From assembly GCA_027492795.1 (NCBI GenBank), contig JAPUEB010000039.1, positions 1-43,174 on the forward strand: a stretch of 43,174 bases of DNA, in the 5' to 3' direction. The stretch comes from Chryseobacterium sp. (GTDB lineage Bacteria > Bacteroidota > Bacteroidia > Flavobacteriales > Weeksellaceae). Under the pieces are notes generated by a model. The model had not been told where the DNA came from. It did no database searches and saw only the letters and a program-made list of their open reading frames with translations. The translations under genes were made by a program, and so were the position numbers. This document shows, piece after piece, positions 1 to 8,056 of this stretch (the first letter of the stretch is position 1; every line of letters starts with the position of its first letter).

Positions 1-61
1 GATTTTATGAAATATCAAATAGTTACTTGACCACTAGAAACCAGCAACCAGCAACTATAAA

Positions 62-1864
62 CTACAATTTCATATCATACGAAACCCCCAAATGAAACCA
101 TCTTCCCGGCATTGGAACTCCGAAAGTTTCGGTGTATTTTGTATTGGTAAGATTTGTAATGAGGGTGTAGATATTCAGATTTTGAAAACTGTATCCCAAT
201 TTAGTATCTAAAACATTGAAACTCCCCAAATTCACTCTTTCATTGTATCTGTAAGCAATTTCGTGGTTGAATCCAGCAAAATTTGTTTGAAGTTTCGCAT
301 TGAACTGATGCTTTAAATTATCTAAAGCATATCTCGAAAAATTAGAAGACTGTGAAATTTTGTTATCGACATAAGTGTAGCCCAAACTTGCCCTTAAATG
401 ATTATTAAAAAACGAGTTGGAAACTTCAGTTTCTACTCCTTTTGTTTCGATATTTCCAATGTTTTCTGCCTTCCATTTGTCTGCGGAATTTACTTTAGTC
501 CAATCAATTGCATCATTCGTATCTCTTCCAAAATGGCTTATTTTGAAAAGCAAATTATTTTTCAAAAACTGATAACCAATGGTATAAGAAACAGCACTTT
601 CCGGCTTCAAATCTGGGTTTCCCTGTTCAGTTCCGCTCACATAAAACAAGTCTGTAAACGTTGGGATTCTGTGTACTTTTGCAATATTTCCATAAACTTT
701 ATGATGTTCTGAAATCTTGAAGCCGGCATCCAATCCTGGATAGAAATAATTTCCTGCGTTGGAATAATTTGCAAATGAAATTCCTGGAGTAATCTCTAAT
801 TTTTTATCGAAAAAGGAGAAATGATGTTCCGCAAAAATTTGAGTTAAAAATCTGTCGCGATGCCCCAAATTATTAGAAGCCAAAAACTCTTTTCGCAATT
901 CCACGCCAAGTCCGGTTGTTCCTAACGAGGATTCATAACTTCCGTTGATTTCTCCGCCCACATTATTTCCAATATGCATATTTCTGTAAATTTCTGGTTT
1001 CTGTCGGTTAAAAAGATACATATCTTGTCCGCGACGCCAATAAATATTGGAATTCAGACCAAAATTTCCAAATTTTTGTTGATGTTTCAAAGCAACTACT
1101 GAAGCCTGAGTTTCTTCATATTGTTCCTTCGCAGTTTGAGTTGCATAAAAACCATTTGCGCCGAATTTTTTTTCTGAAAATCCTGCTTGGAAGCCAATTT
1201 GTCCGTCTTTTATTTTCAAATTGTTTTGATAAAAAACATTGTTGATTTTGTAATCGGTATTATATCTGTAACCTTCAGAACCGCCCGAATTTGCTGAAAA
1301 ACCGTGAGAAAATTCTGGATTTCCAAAATTGGCAGAATGTCCGAGTTGATAAGTTGAAAAATCTCCACCTTGAGCAGAAATTTTCACATTTTTTTGTCCG
1401 GTAGTTTTTGTAATGATGTTGATAACGCCGCCATAAGCATTATTCCCGAAACGTCTTGCTGCAGCGCCTTTAACGATTTCGATTCGCTCCACATTCGATA
1501 AATCTACAGGAATATTCATAGAATTATGTCCGGTTTGCGAGTCGTTCATTCTAATTCCGTTGATTAAAATGAGAACCTGCTCAAAATTTCCTCCCTGAAT
1601 GCTGATATCGGCTTGAACACCGTTTGCTCCCCTCCTTCTAATGTCCATTCCAGAGACTTGCTGTAGGATTTCTTCGATGCTTTTTGCAGGTGAGTTTTCA
1701 ATGTCTTTTTTAGATAGAACAGTTACATTTTCATTGGCACTTTTGTATGGAGTTTGTCGAAATTTCCCATAAATGCTCACTTCTTCAATGTTTCTTTCTG
1801 TGTTTTGGGCATTCAGATTTGCGATGCAGAAAATCGCACCCAAAAGGATGATTTGTCTTTTCAC
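62..1864 (-). CDS. TonB-dependent outer-membrane receptor
   Basis: 600 residues, the usual size for a BtuB/siderophore-type receptor. A Sec signal peptide (about residues 1-19, ending ANLNAQ) is followed by a TonB-box-like stretch (IEEVSIYG), a plug domain at about 40-155 (VTVLSKKDIENSP, LINGIRMND, VERIEIVKG, GGVINIITK) and a C-terminal 22-strand-type barrel. It should import a bound metal complex or cofactor across the outer membrane using TonB energy. The substrate cannot be read from sequence: the fold resembles BtuB, but I find no cobalamin riboswitch in the 5' spacer. A TATATTTG -10-like element lies in the spacer, about 90 bases upstream of the ATG. No partner transport gene is adjacent. 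Confidence 0.9.
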   Translation of the reverse strand: MKRQIILLGAIFCIANLNAQNTERNIEEVSIYGKFRQTPYKSANENVTVLSKKDIENSPAKSIEEILQQVSGMDIRRRGANGVQADISIQGGNFEQVLILINGIRMNDSQTGHNSMNIPVDLSNVERIEIVKGAAARRFGNNAYGGVINIITKTTGQKNVKISAQGGDFSTYQLGHSANFGNPEFSHGFSANSGGSEGYRYNTDYKINNVFYQNNLKIKDGQIGFQAGFSEKKFGANGFYATQTAKEQYEETQASVVALKHQQKFGNFGLNSNIYWRRGQDMYLFNRQKPEIYRNMHIGNNVGGEINGSYESSLGTTGLGVELRKEFLASNNLGHRDRFLTQIFAEHHFSFFDKKLEITPGISFANYSNAGNYFYPGLDAGFKISEHHKVYGNIAKVHRIPTFTDLFYVSGTEQGNPDLKPESAVSYTIGYQFLKNNLLFKISHFGRDTNDAIDWTKVNSADKWKAENIGNIETKGVETEVSNSFFNNHLRASLGYTYVDNKISQSSNFSRYALDNLKHQFNAKLQTNFAGFNHEIAYRYNERVNLGSFNVLDTKLGYSFQNLNIYTLITNLTNTKYTETFGVPMPGRWFHLGVSYDMKL

Positions 1865-2023
1865 TTTTACTTTTTTTTAGAATTATTTTTAAACTTTCTG
1901 AAATGACTTTAATTATAAAATTATCGTCTGTCCATCAAAGTTTTTGCAAAATAAAGCGACAAATATAAATAAGATATTCTCAATAGAAAACCCCAAAAAT
2001 TAGAAAATTTTTCATATAAAAGA

Positions 2024-2048
2024 AAAGGCTTGAAAATTTCAAGCCTTT
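2024..2048 (-). terminator. Rho-independent terminator of the micro-transcript
   Basis: Near-perfect palindrome with 12-base arms AAAGGCTTGAAA / TTTCAAGCCTTT and a 1-base centre, followed on the minus strand by TTTTCTTTT. It lies 14 bases after the stop of the 16-codon micro-ORF and insulates it from the TonB receptor gene. Confidence 0.75.
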
Positions 2049-2061
2049 ATAGATTGGGGAA

Positions 2062-2112
2062 TCAGCGTTTTTTCATCAAATGTGTAATCAGGTCTTTCCA
2101 AAATTTTTTCAT
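2062..2112 (-). CDS. Candidate micro-ORF: 16-residue cationic peptide MKKFWKDLITHLMKKR
   Basis: ATG to TGA, 17 codons. The peptide is strongly basic at both ends with a hydrophobic core (FW..LI..LM), which would form an amphipathic helix. Three things mark it as its own transcript: a good promoter upstream (TTG-N19-CATATTTG at 2147-2176), a 5' leader of about 28 bases, and a strong terminator just after the stop. The leader word GTAATCA can pair with TGATTAC inside the ORF, placing the ATG in a loop. The transcript (about 125 nt) could equally be a regulatory small RNA whose ORF is incidental. I do not recognise the peptide as a named family. Confidence 0.5.
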   Translation of the reverse strand: MKKFWKDLITHLMKKR

Positions 2113-2146
2113 TTTCAAAGATTTTTATGATTACTTATTTGTAACT

Positions 2147-2176
2147 CAAATATGATGCAAATATTACATTTATCAA
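2147..2176 (-). promoter_or_regulatory. Promoter of the micro-transcript (TTG-N19-CATATTTG)
   Basis: On the minus strand a TTG (2174-2176) is separated by exactly 19 bases from CATATTTG (2147-2154), close to the Bacteroidetes consensus TTG-N19-TAnnTTTG, with C for the first T. Expected transcription start is near 2140, between the stop of the 7-TM gene and the micro-ORF. Confidence 0.6.
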
Positions 2177-2205
2177 AAAATTTTAGATTTTTTTTAACAG
2201 AAACT

Positions 2206-2865
2206 TTAAGAAATTGCTTTTCTGGTTCTAAAAATCCCCATCATCAAAACAATGTAACCCAATGTATTGATAATGATAATTCCAAGTTTTAAGATGTTTT
2301 CATCCAATTCATGCTTGAAAATACTTCCCACCAAAAGCACTGGAAAAAGCCCTAAATAAATAATCATCAGTCCGCAACAAATCCAAAATGGATAGGTGGT
2401 TTTTAAGGTTTTTAAATTCGATATTCTAAATAAATAGAAAATATAGTTAAAAAGCGACAAGCTTAATAGGATAATGTGCACTGGATAAACTACGGTTGGG
2501 AATTTTTTAAAAATATTCGGGTCGAAAATGCTGAAAACGCTAAAGTTTACAACCAAAAGAAAACAAAATAACAACTGTACTTTTTTGAAAGCTCCATTTT
2601 GCATCGTAGAATATAAATAATAGACGAAGAGCGGCATCACGAAAACCAAAACAGAAACAGACATTACTGCTACAGAATAGCTTTCGTAAGCCGGAAATTG
2701 TTCGATAATAATATTGAAGATATCGGCAAAAAAACCAATAGCAATCGCTACTACAAAATAAATTACGGTGCGATCCAGCCGCCGGAAATTAGAAATCAAA
2801 AGGAATAATAAAGATGCCGAAACGATGAAAGATTGCGCCATCGTTACTTTTTCAGTAATCACCAT
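2206..2865 (-). CDS. Seven-transmembrane protein of unknown function
   Basis: An upstream ATG at 2916 exists, but I prefer the ATG at 2865 (MVITEKVTMAQ), because the extra 17 residues are basic and atypical; this gives 219 residues. Seven hydrophobic segments can be counted from about residue 9 to the C terminus, with short loops and a basic tail (FRTRKAIS). The sixth segment (PFWICCGLMIIYLGLFPVLL) resembles a 7-TM module seen in many Bacteroidetes proteins, including some fused to histidine kinases, but no output domain is attached here. No function is assigned. It could be a sensor or a small transporter. The start codon is uncertain. Confidence 0.75.
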   Translation of the reverse strand: MVITEKVTMAQSFIVSASLLFLLISNFRRLDRTVIYFVVAIAIGFFADIFNIIIEQFPAYESYSVAVMSVSVLVFVMPLFVYYLYSTMQNGAFKKVQLLFCFLLVVNFSVFSIFDPNIFKKFPTVVYPVHIILLSLSLFNYIFYLFRISNLKTLKTTYPFWICCGLMIIYLGLFPVLLVGSIFKHELDENILKLGIIIINTLGYIVLMMGIFRTRKAIS

Positions 2866-3171
2866 TTTCAATTTTTTTCTAAAATTAATCAAAAATATTG
2901 AAAATAAACACCTCATTTTTTAACCTTATCACTACTTTTTATGTAGAAATTTCTTTTTTGTAAATAAACTCACAGAATTTTGTAATTTTTTGTTAATATT
3001 TTTTATAATTGTTTTTTTTTGATTCTTTTATTTAGTTAATTACAATACCCTATTAATCAATATAATAAAACTTACAAACAATTTATATTTAGAGTGAAAT
3101 TTGGCATTTAATTTGAATTAATTTTAACGTTTATTAACATATTTTAACAATTTAATTCTTCTTAATTTTTT

Positions 3172-4023
3172 ATGAAAAAAACTTTTGCAGGAAAGTCAAA
3201 AAATATGACTTTTCTTGGGTTGGCTGTATTGATGAGTGCGGCCGCAGTTCTACTCCACAGTTGCAACAAAAAAACTGAAAAAATAACAGAACAAAAACTT
3301 CCGAAACCAAAGCCCACCGCAAAAGTTGAAGAGCCAATAACCGCTTCCGATAAAAGAACAATTTATCTCACCTTTGATGACGGACCCAATAAGGGCACAG
3401 ATAATCTTATAAAAATAATCCATAAACACAAGGTTTCGGCAACTGCATTTATTGTGGGAAAACACGTTTTCGGCAGCAAAAAGCAGGCTGAAGAATTTGA
3501 AAAGCTAAAACAAGATACGCTGATTGAGCTTGCAAACCACAGTTTTACACACGCTAATAATAATTATTCCAGTTTTTATGAAAACTCCGAAAAGGTTTTG
3601 CTGGATTTCAATAAAGCGAGAGACAGCGTGAAATTCAAAAATAATTATGCGAGAACTCCCTGAAGAAATATTTGGAGGCTGAACAATGTTTATGAGACTG
3701 ACATCAAAAAATCAAAAGAAGCTGCAGATTTGCTACAAACAAACAATTATAAAGTGATTGGTTGGGATTTGGAATGGAAGCACGACGGCAAAATGAAGCT
3801 GAAAGGTTCGCACGAAGAAATGTTGAAAAAAGTGGACAGTATTTTCTTTAACGATTTAGAAAAAACTTCAAGACACTTGGTTTTTCTTACTCACGATCAG
3901 TATCTTACTGATGAAAATTCTGTAAAAGAATTGGATTTGTTTATTGGAAAACTGCAAAAAAGCCAACGATTTCAGTTTAAAAAAATATCGGATTATCCTG
4001 AAATTAATACATTTCTAAATTAG
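3172..4023 (+). pseudogene. Polysaccharide deacetylase lipoprotein interrupted by in-frame TGA
   Basis: One frame runs from the ATG at 3172 to the TAG at 4021-4023 with a single internal TGA at 3661-3663 (codon 164). The first half has a lipoprotein signal (lipobox LHSC) and the NodB motifs LTFDDGPN (about residues 66-73) and HSFTH. After the TGA the same frame continues RNIWRLNN, then GWDLEW and LTHDQ, the later NodB motifs. The TGA falls where motif 3 would read RTPGRN, so one G-to-T change of GGA explains it. Intact, this would be a 283-residue periplasm- or surface-facing lipoprotein removing acetyl groups from a polysaccharide or peptidoglycan. Alternatives are a sequencing error or stop-codon readthrough. 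The reading frame itself is not shifted. Confidence 0.85.
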
Positions 4024-4045
4024 CAAGAATAAGCTGTTTAGTTTG

Positions 4046-4250
4046 TAATCGCAAAGAACGCAAGAATTTTTTATAATTAACTGCACAATTTTCGTTCGCA
4101 ACGGCGCATAGCTTAGCAATTAAAAACTGAATAACAAATCAGTTATTAATCGATATTAATAAATGCTAACAAAATGCTTTCTGAAAATGTTAGCTAATTT
4201 GCGAACAATGAGCTGCAATTGAAGAAAATTTCTTGCGTTCTTTGCGATTT
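4046..4250. repeat. Inverted-repeat element with doubled CGCAAAGAA/CGCAAGAA arms
   Basis: This 305-base gap (4024-4328) holds an element with arms at 4050-4066 (ATCGCAAAGAACGCAAG) and 4230-4250 (CTTGCGTTCTTTGCGAT plus flanks), perfect inverted copies over at least 17 bases. Each arm is a near-duplicate of one word (CGCAAAGAA CGCAAGAA). The interior is AT-rich and non-coding. The part after 4251 is the upstream region of uvrA, with a TAAATTTG -10-like element at about 4304-4311. Confidence 0.7.
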
Positions 4251-4328
4251 AAATAACCCTTCATTATTTGTCAAGCATCCAAAATTTTCCTCCAAAATTC
4301 CCTAAATTTGTTGGTTTAATTTTTTCAA

Positions 4329-7112
4329 ATGATCACCACACAAAATATAGATATCAAGAAAGAAATTTTCGTAAAAAACGCGCATCTCAACAACCTAAAA
4401 CACATTGATGTTCTCATTCCGAAGAACAAACTGATTGTGATTACGGGAGTTTCGGGTTCGGGAAAATCTTCCCTCGCTTTCGACACGATTTATGCAGAAG
4501 GACAGCGTCGCTACGTGGAAAGTTTGAGCTCTTACGCACGACAATTTTTGGGAAAATTAGAGAAACCGAAAGTTGATGATATAAAAGGTTTGGCGCCGTC
4601 AATCGCCATTCAACAAAAGGTTATTTCTTCCAATCCGCGTTCTACAGTCGGAACTTCTACGGAAATTTATGATTATTTAAAGCTGCTTTTTGCGAGAATT
4701 GGTCATACTTTTTCGCCAATTTCGAGTGATGAAGTGAAGAAAGACAGCGTTTCCGACGTGATTGATTTTATTCAAAAACATGAAAAAAACACGTTTCTTC
4801 TTCGCGCTCCTCTGAAATTTGATGCTGAAAATTTTAATGAAACCTTAAACACACTGAAAGTTGTAGGTTTTACTCGTTTGGAAATCAATGGAAACGTTGC
4901 TGGAATTGAAGATTTGGAGAGTTTTGGTTTCGTTCCTGAAAAAGATATGAAAATTCAACTCGTGATTGACCGTTTTTCTTACGAAAATGATGAAAGTTTC
5001 TTGCAACGTCTCGCCGACTCCGTTCAAATGGCGTTTTACGAAGGTCACGGTTACTGTTCTTTGAAAAATTTGGAGACGGGAAAAATCCGTGAATTTTCCA
5101 ATAAATTTGAATTGGATGGAATGGAATTTTTGGAACCGAATATTCATTTTTTCAGTTTTAATAATCCTTACGGCGCTTGTCCGACTTGCGAAGGCTACGG
5201 AAAAGTGATTGGAATTGATGAAGATTTGGTAATTCCCAATAAAAATTTGTCGGTTTTTGAGGACGCCGTTGCTTCTTGGAAAGGCGAAAGTATGAGCGAA
5301 TGGAAAAAAGATTTCATCAAAAAAGCCAAAGATTTTCCCATTCACAAACCGTATTTTCAACTCACGAAAGAGCAGAAAAATTTCCTTTGGAAAGGCGATA
5401 ACAGCCGCAACTTTCCTTCCATCAACAATTTTTTCAAAATGTTGGAGGAAAATCTGTATAAAATTCAATATCGTGTCATGCTTTCGCGTTATCGTGGAAA
5501 AACCGTTTGTCCCGATTGTGAAGGCAAAAGATTGCGTCGCGAAACTGAATACGTGAAAATTGACGGACACAACATTCAATCGATGATTGAATTGCCTTTG
5601 GATGAAATTTTACCTTTAATAAAATCGTTAAAACTCAGCAAACACGACACAGAAATCGCCAAAAGATTGTTGTATGAAATCACAACACGTTTGGAATTTT
5701 TGCTAAAAGTTGGTTTGGGATATTTGACTTTAAACCGAACCTCAAACACACTTTCCGGCGGTGAAAGTCAGCGTATTAACCTCGCAACTTCGCTTGGAAG
5801 TTCGCTTGTTGGTTCCATTTATATTTTAGATGAACCTTCCATTGGTTTACATTCGCGCGACACCGAAAATTTAATAAAAGTTTTAAAAAATCTGCGTGAT
5901 TTAGGAAACACCGTTATCGTTGTAGAACACGATGAAGACGTAATGAAATCAGCAGATTATATCATCGACATCGGTCCGGAAGCAGGTTATCTTGGCGGAG
6001 AATTGGTGTTTGCCGGAAATTTTAAAGATTTGAAAAATGCGGATACTTTAACTTCAAAATATTTGACGGGAGAATTGGAGATAAAAGTGCCTTCAAAACG
6101 CAGAAAACCGAAAGAATTTGTAAAAATAAAAGGTGCGCGACAAAATAATTTAAAAAATATTGATATTGACGTTCCTTTGGAAAGTTTGGTCGTCATTTCA
6201 GGCGTTTCAGGTTCGGGAAAATCAACTTTGATGAAAGAAATTTTGGTAAACGACATCCAAATTCAATTGGGAATGGGCGGAAAAAAAGGCGATTACGACA
6301 GCGTAGAATTTCCAAAAAAACTCATCAAAAACATTGAATTGATAGACCAAAATCCAATCGGAAAATCCTCGCGTTCCAATCCTGTAACGTATTTGAAGGC
6401 TTATGACGACATTCGCGACCTTTTTGCGAAGCAAAAACTTTCAAAAATGATGGGTTACAAAACGAAACATTTTTCCTTCAACGTTGATGGCGGAAGATGC
6501 GACGAATGTAAAGGTGAAGGCGTGATTAACGTTTCGATGCAGTTTATGGCAGACATTGAATTGGAATGCGAAACTTGCACAGGAACCCGTTTCAAAAACG
6601 AAATTTTGGAAGTTAAATTTGACGATAAAAACATTTCCGATATTTTGCATTTTACGGTTGATGAAGCGATAGAATTTTTTCAGGATAATAAAGAAACGAA
6701 AATCGTAACCAAACTAAAACCTTTGCAGGACGTTGGTTTGGGCTATTTGCAACTCGGACAAAGTTCGTCCACACTTTCCGGCGGAGAAGCACAACGTGTG
6801 AAACTCGCCTCGTTTTTGGTAAAAGGCGTAACCACGGAAAAAACTCTTTTTGTTTTTGACGAACCTTCAACCGGACTGCATTTTCACGACATCAATAAAT
6901 TGCTGAAATCGTTGCAGGCATTGATAGAATTGGGACATTCCGTAATCGTTATCGAACATCAACCCGACATCATCAAATCCGCAGATTACATCATCGACAT
7001 CGGTCCCGAAGCCGGAAAATACGGCGGAGAAATAGTTTTCGCCGGAACACCTGAAGATTTGGTGAAAAATAAGGTTTCACATACGGCGAGGTTTTTGGAG
7101 GAAAAGTTGTAG
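4329..7112 (+). CDS. uvrA: UvrA-family excinuclease ATPase, first zinc site incomplete
   Basis: 927 residues, near the normal UvrA length, with two ABC ATPase modules: Walker [10 protein letters not shown] near residue 45 and GVSGSGKST near 627, and ABC signatures [10 protein letters not shown] and [10 protein letters not shown]. It should recognise damaged DNA and load UvrB. The UvrB-binding insert (about 125-240) is retained, unlike Deinococcus-type UvrA2. The second zinc module is intact (Cx2C-x19-Cx2C, beginning CDEC). In the first, only the distal pair (ACPTC, about 284-287) remains: the proximal CxxC expected just before [13 protein letters not shown] is replaced by FELDGMEF. Bacteroidetes often carry two UvrA proteins, so this may be the divergent paralogue. 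A TAAATTTG element lies 18 bases before the ATG. Confidence 0.95.
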   Translation: MITTQNIDIKKEIFVKNAHLNNLKHIDVLIPKNKLIVITGVSGSGKSSLAFDTIYAEGQRRYVESLSSYARQFLGKLEKPKVDDIKGLAPSIAIQQKVISSNPRSTVGTSTEIYDYLKLLFARIGHTFSPISSDEVKKDSVSDVIDFIQKHEKNTFLLRAPLKFDAENFNETLNTLKVVGFTRLEINGNVAGIEDLESFGFVPEKDMKIQLVIDRFSYENDESFLQRLADSVQMAFYEGHGYCSLKNLETGKIREFSNKFELDGMEFLEPNIHFFSFNNPYGACPTCEGYGKVIGIDEDLVIPNKNLSVFEDAVASWKGESMSEWKKDFIKKAKDFPIHKPYFQLTKEQKNFLWKGDNSRNFPSINNFFKMLEENLYKIQYRVMLSRYRGKTVCPDCEGKRLRRETEYVKIDGHNIQSMIELPLDEILPLIKSLKLSKHDTEIAKRLLYEITTRLEFLLKVGLGYLTLNRTSNTLSGGESQRINLATSLGSSLVGSIYILDEPSIGLHSRDTENLIKVLKNLRDLGNTVIVVEHDEDVMKSADYIIDIGPEAGYLGGELVFAGNFKDLKNADTLTSKYLTGELEIKVPSKRRKPKEFVKIKGARQNNLKNIDIDVPLESLVVISGVSGSGKSTLMKEILVNDIQIQLGMGGKKGDYDSVEFPKKLIKNIELIDQNPIGKSSRSNPVTYLKAYDDIRDLFAKQKLSKMMGYKTKHFSFNVDGGRCDECKGEGVINVSMQFMADIELECETCTGTRFKNEILEVKFDDKNISDILHFTVDEAIEFFQDNKETKIVTKLKPLQDVGLGYLQLGQSSSTLSGGEAQRVKLASFLVKGVTTEKTLFVFDEPSTGLHFHDINKLLKSLQALIELGHSVIVIEHQPDIIKSADYIIDIGPEAGKYGGEIVFAGTPEDLVKNKVSHTARFLEEKL

Positions 7113-7130
7113 TTTCTTACAGAAATTTTT

Positions 7131-7275
7131 CTCACAGAAAACACGGAAAAACACAGAAATTTTTTAATTTTTTTAAAAGTTTTAGATAATTAGTTTGCTA
7201 AAAATGACACTGTAAAGTGAAAAATGACACTGTAAATTAACCTGTAAATGAACCTGTAAATGAACCTCTATTTCA
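7131..7275. repeat. Repeat element: CACAGAAAA-type arm plus short tandem repeats
   Basis: The left arm at 7131-7161 (CTCACAGAAAACACGGAAAA and on) matches the arm at 9876-9906 beyond the two-component genes, and the following AT-rich stretch leading to AAAATGACACT is also similar. Then come tandem units: AAAATGACACTGTAAA at 7201-7216 and again at 7221-7236 (20-base period), followed by AACCTGTAAATG at 7239-7250 and 7251-7262. No closing inverted arm is present here, so this copy looks truncated. Confidence 0.65.
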
Positions 7276-7300
7276 TTGCTAAAAAACTACAGAGAAAAAT

Positions 7301-8056
7301 TTAAACCTTCATCAACCTTTTCTTCACATCATCCTTTTTCTGGCGAGAAACAGGAATTTCAACATTATTCGTTAGCAAAAGTAAATTTCCGTTTTCTTTT
7401 TTGAAACTTTTCACAAAATTTTTGTTTACCAAATGCGATTGATGACAGCGGATAAATCCATATTTTTCCAAAAGCAGTTCGTATTCGTAAAGTGAAGTTG
7501 TGGAAATCAATTCTTCACCATTTTCAAGAAAAAATGTGGTGTAACTGTTGGAACTTTCGCAATGCAGAATTTCATTTACCAATACAAAACGTGTTTCTTT
7601 CAATGATGAAATAGCGATTTTATGTTTTGATTTGTCGTTTTCAGATTTCAAATATTCCACTAAATTTTGAACGGATTGATTAATTTTCTTGGCTTCAATA
7701 CGATTTTTTGCTTTTTGAATGGAATTTTTAAGTTCCTCAATATCAATTGGTTTTAAAATATAGTCCAAAGCAGAGAATTTAACGGCATCAATTCCATAAT
7801 TGCTGAAAGCGGTAACGAAAATCACTTCAACATCGCAATTTTTAATTTTTTTTAGCAATTCAAATCCGTTTTTTTCGGGCATTTCAATATCCAAAAAAAT
7901 TAGTTCGGGTTTGTGTTGGAAGAAAACTTTTTCCGCTTCATCCACCGAATTTGCCGTTCCCAAAACTGAAATTTCGCTCGGAAAATTCTTCTGCAAAATA
8001 TTTTTAAGATTTAGAATTCCTTGCTGTTCATCATCAACCAAAATTGTGTTAATCAT
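7301..8056 (-). CDS. LytTR-type response regulator
   Basis: 251 residues. The N-terminal receiver domain (about 1-120) has the acidic pair D8/D9, phospho-acceptor D56 (LIFLDIEMP) and K near 107 (YILKPID). A C-terminal LytTR DNA-binding domain (about 145-250) shows the family pattern EILHCESSNSYTTFF and RCHQSHLVNKNFV. It should bind paired direct repeats upstream of target genes when phosphorylated. Its ATG overlaps the end of the sensor kinase gene by 8 bases, so the two are translationally coupled and surely cognate. Targets are unknown. The pair lies between two copies of one intergenic repeat family. Confidence 0.95.
   Translation of the reverse strand: MINTILVDDEQQGILNLKNILQKNFPSEISVLGTANSVDEAEKVFFQHKPELIFLDIEMPEKNGFELLKKIKNCDVEVIFVTAFSNYGIDAVKFSALDYILKPIDIEELKNSIQKAKNRIEAKKINQSVQNLVEYLKSENDKSKHKIAISSLKETRFVLVNEILHCESSNSYTTFFLENGEELISTTSLYEYELLLEKYGFIRCHQSHLVNKNFVKSFKKENGNLLLLTNNVEIPVSRQKKDDVKKRLMKV

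Noticed and set aside
1865-2020. Cobalamin riboswitch upstream of the TonB receptor
   Set aside because: I looked for the conserved B12-box and core elements and saw none in the short AT-rich leader.
3658-3735. Frameshift in the deacetylase
   Set aside because: Both halves are in the same frame; the interruption is a single TGA codon, not a shift.
4845-5579. Open reading frame of 244 codons antisense to uvrA
   Set aside because: It lies wholly inside a clear uvrA frame, has no family resemblance, and is a codon-bias shadow.
7201-7270. CRISPR-like tandem repeats
   Set aside because: The units are short, partly overlapping, change period from 20 to 12 bases and have no unique spacers; no cas genes.
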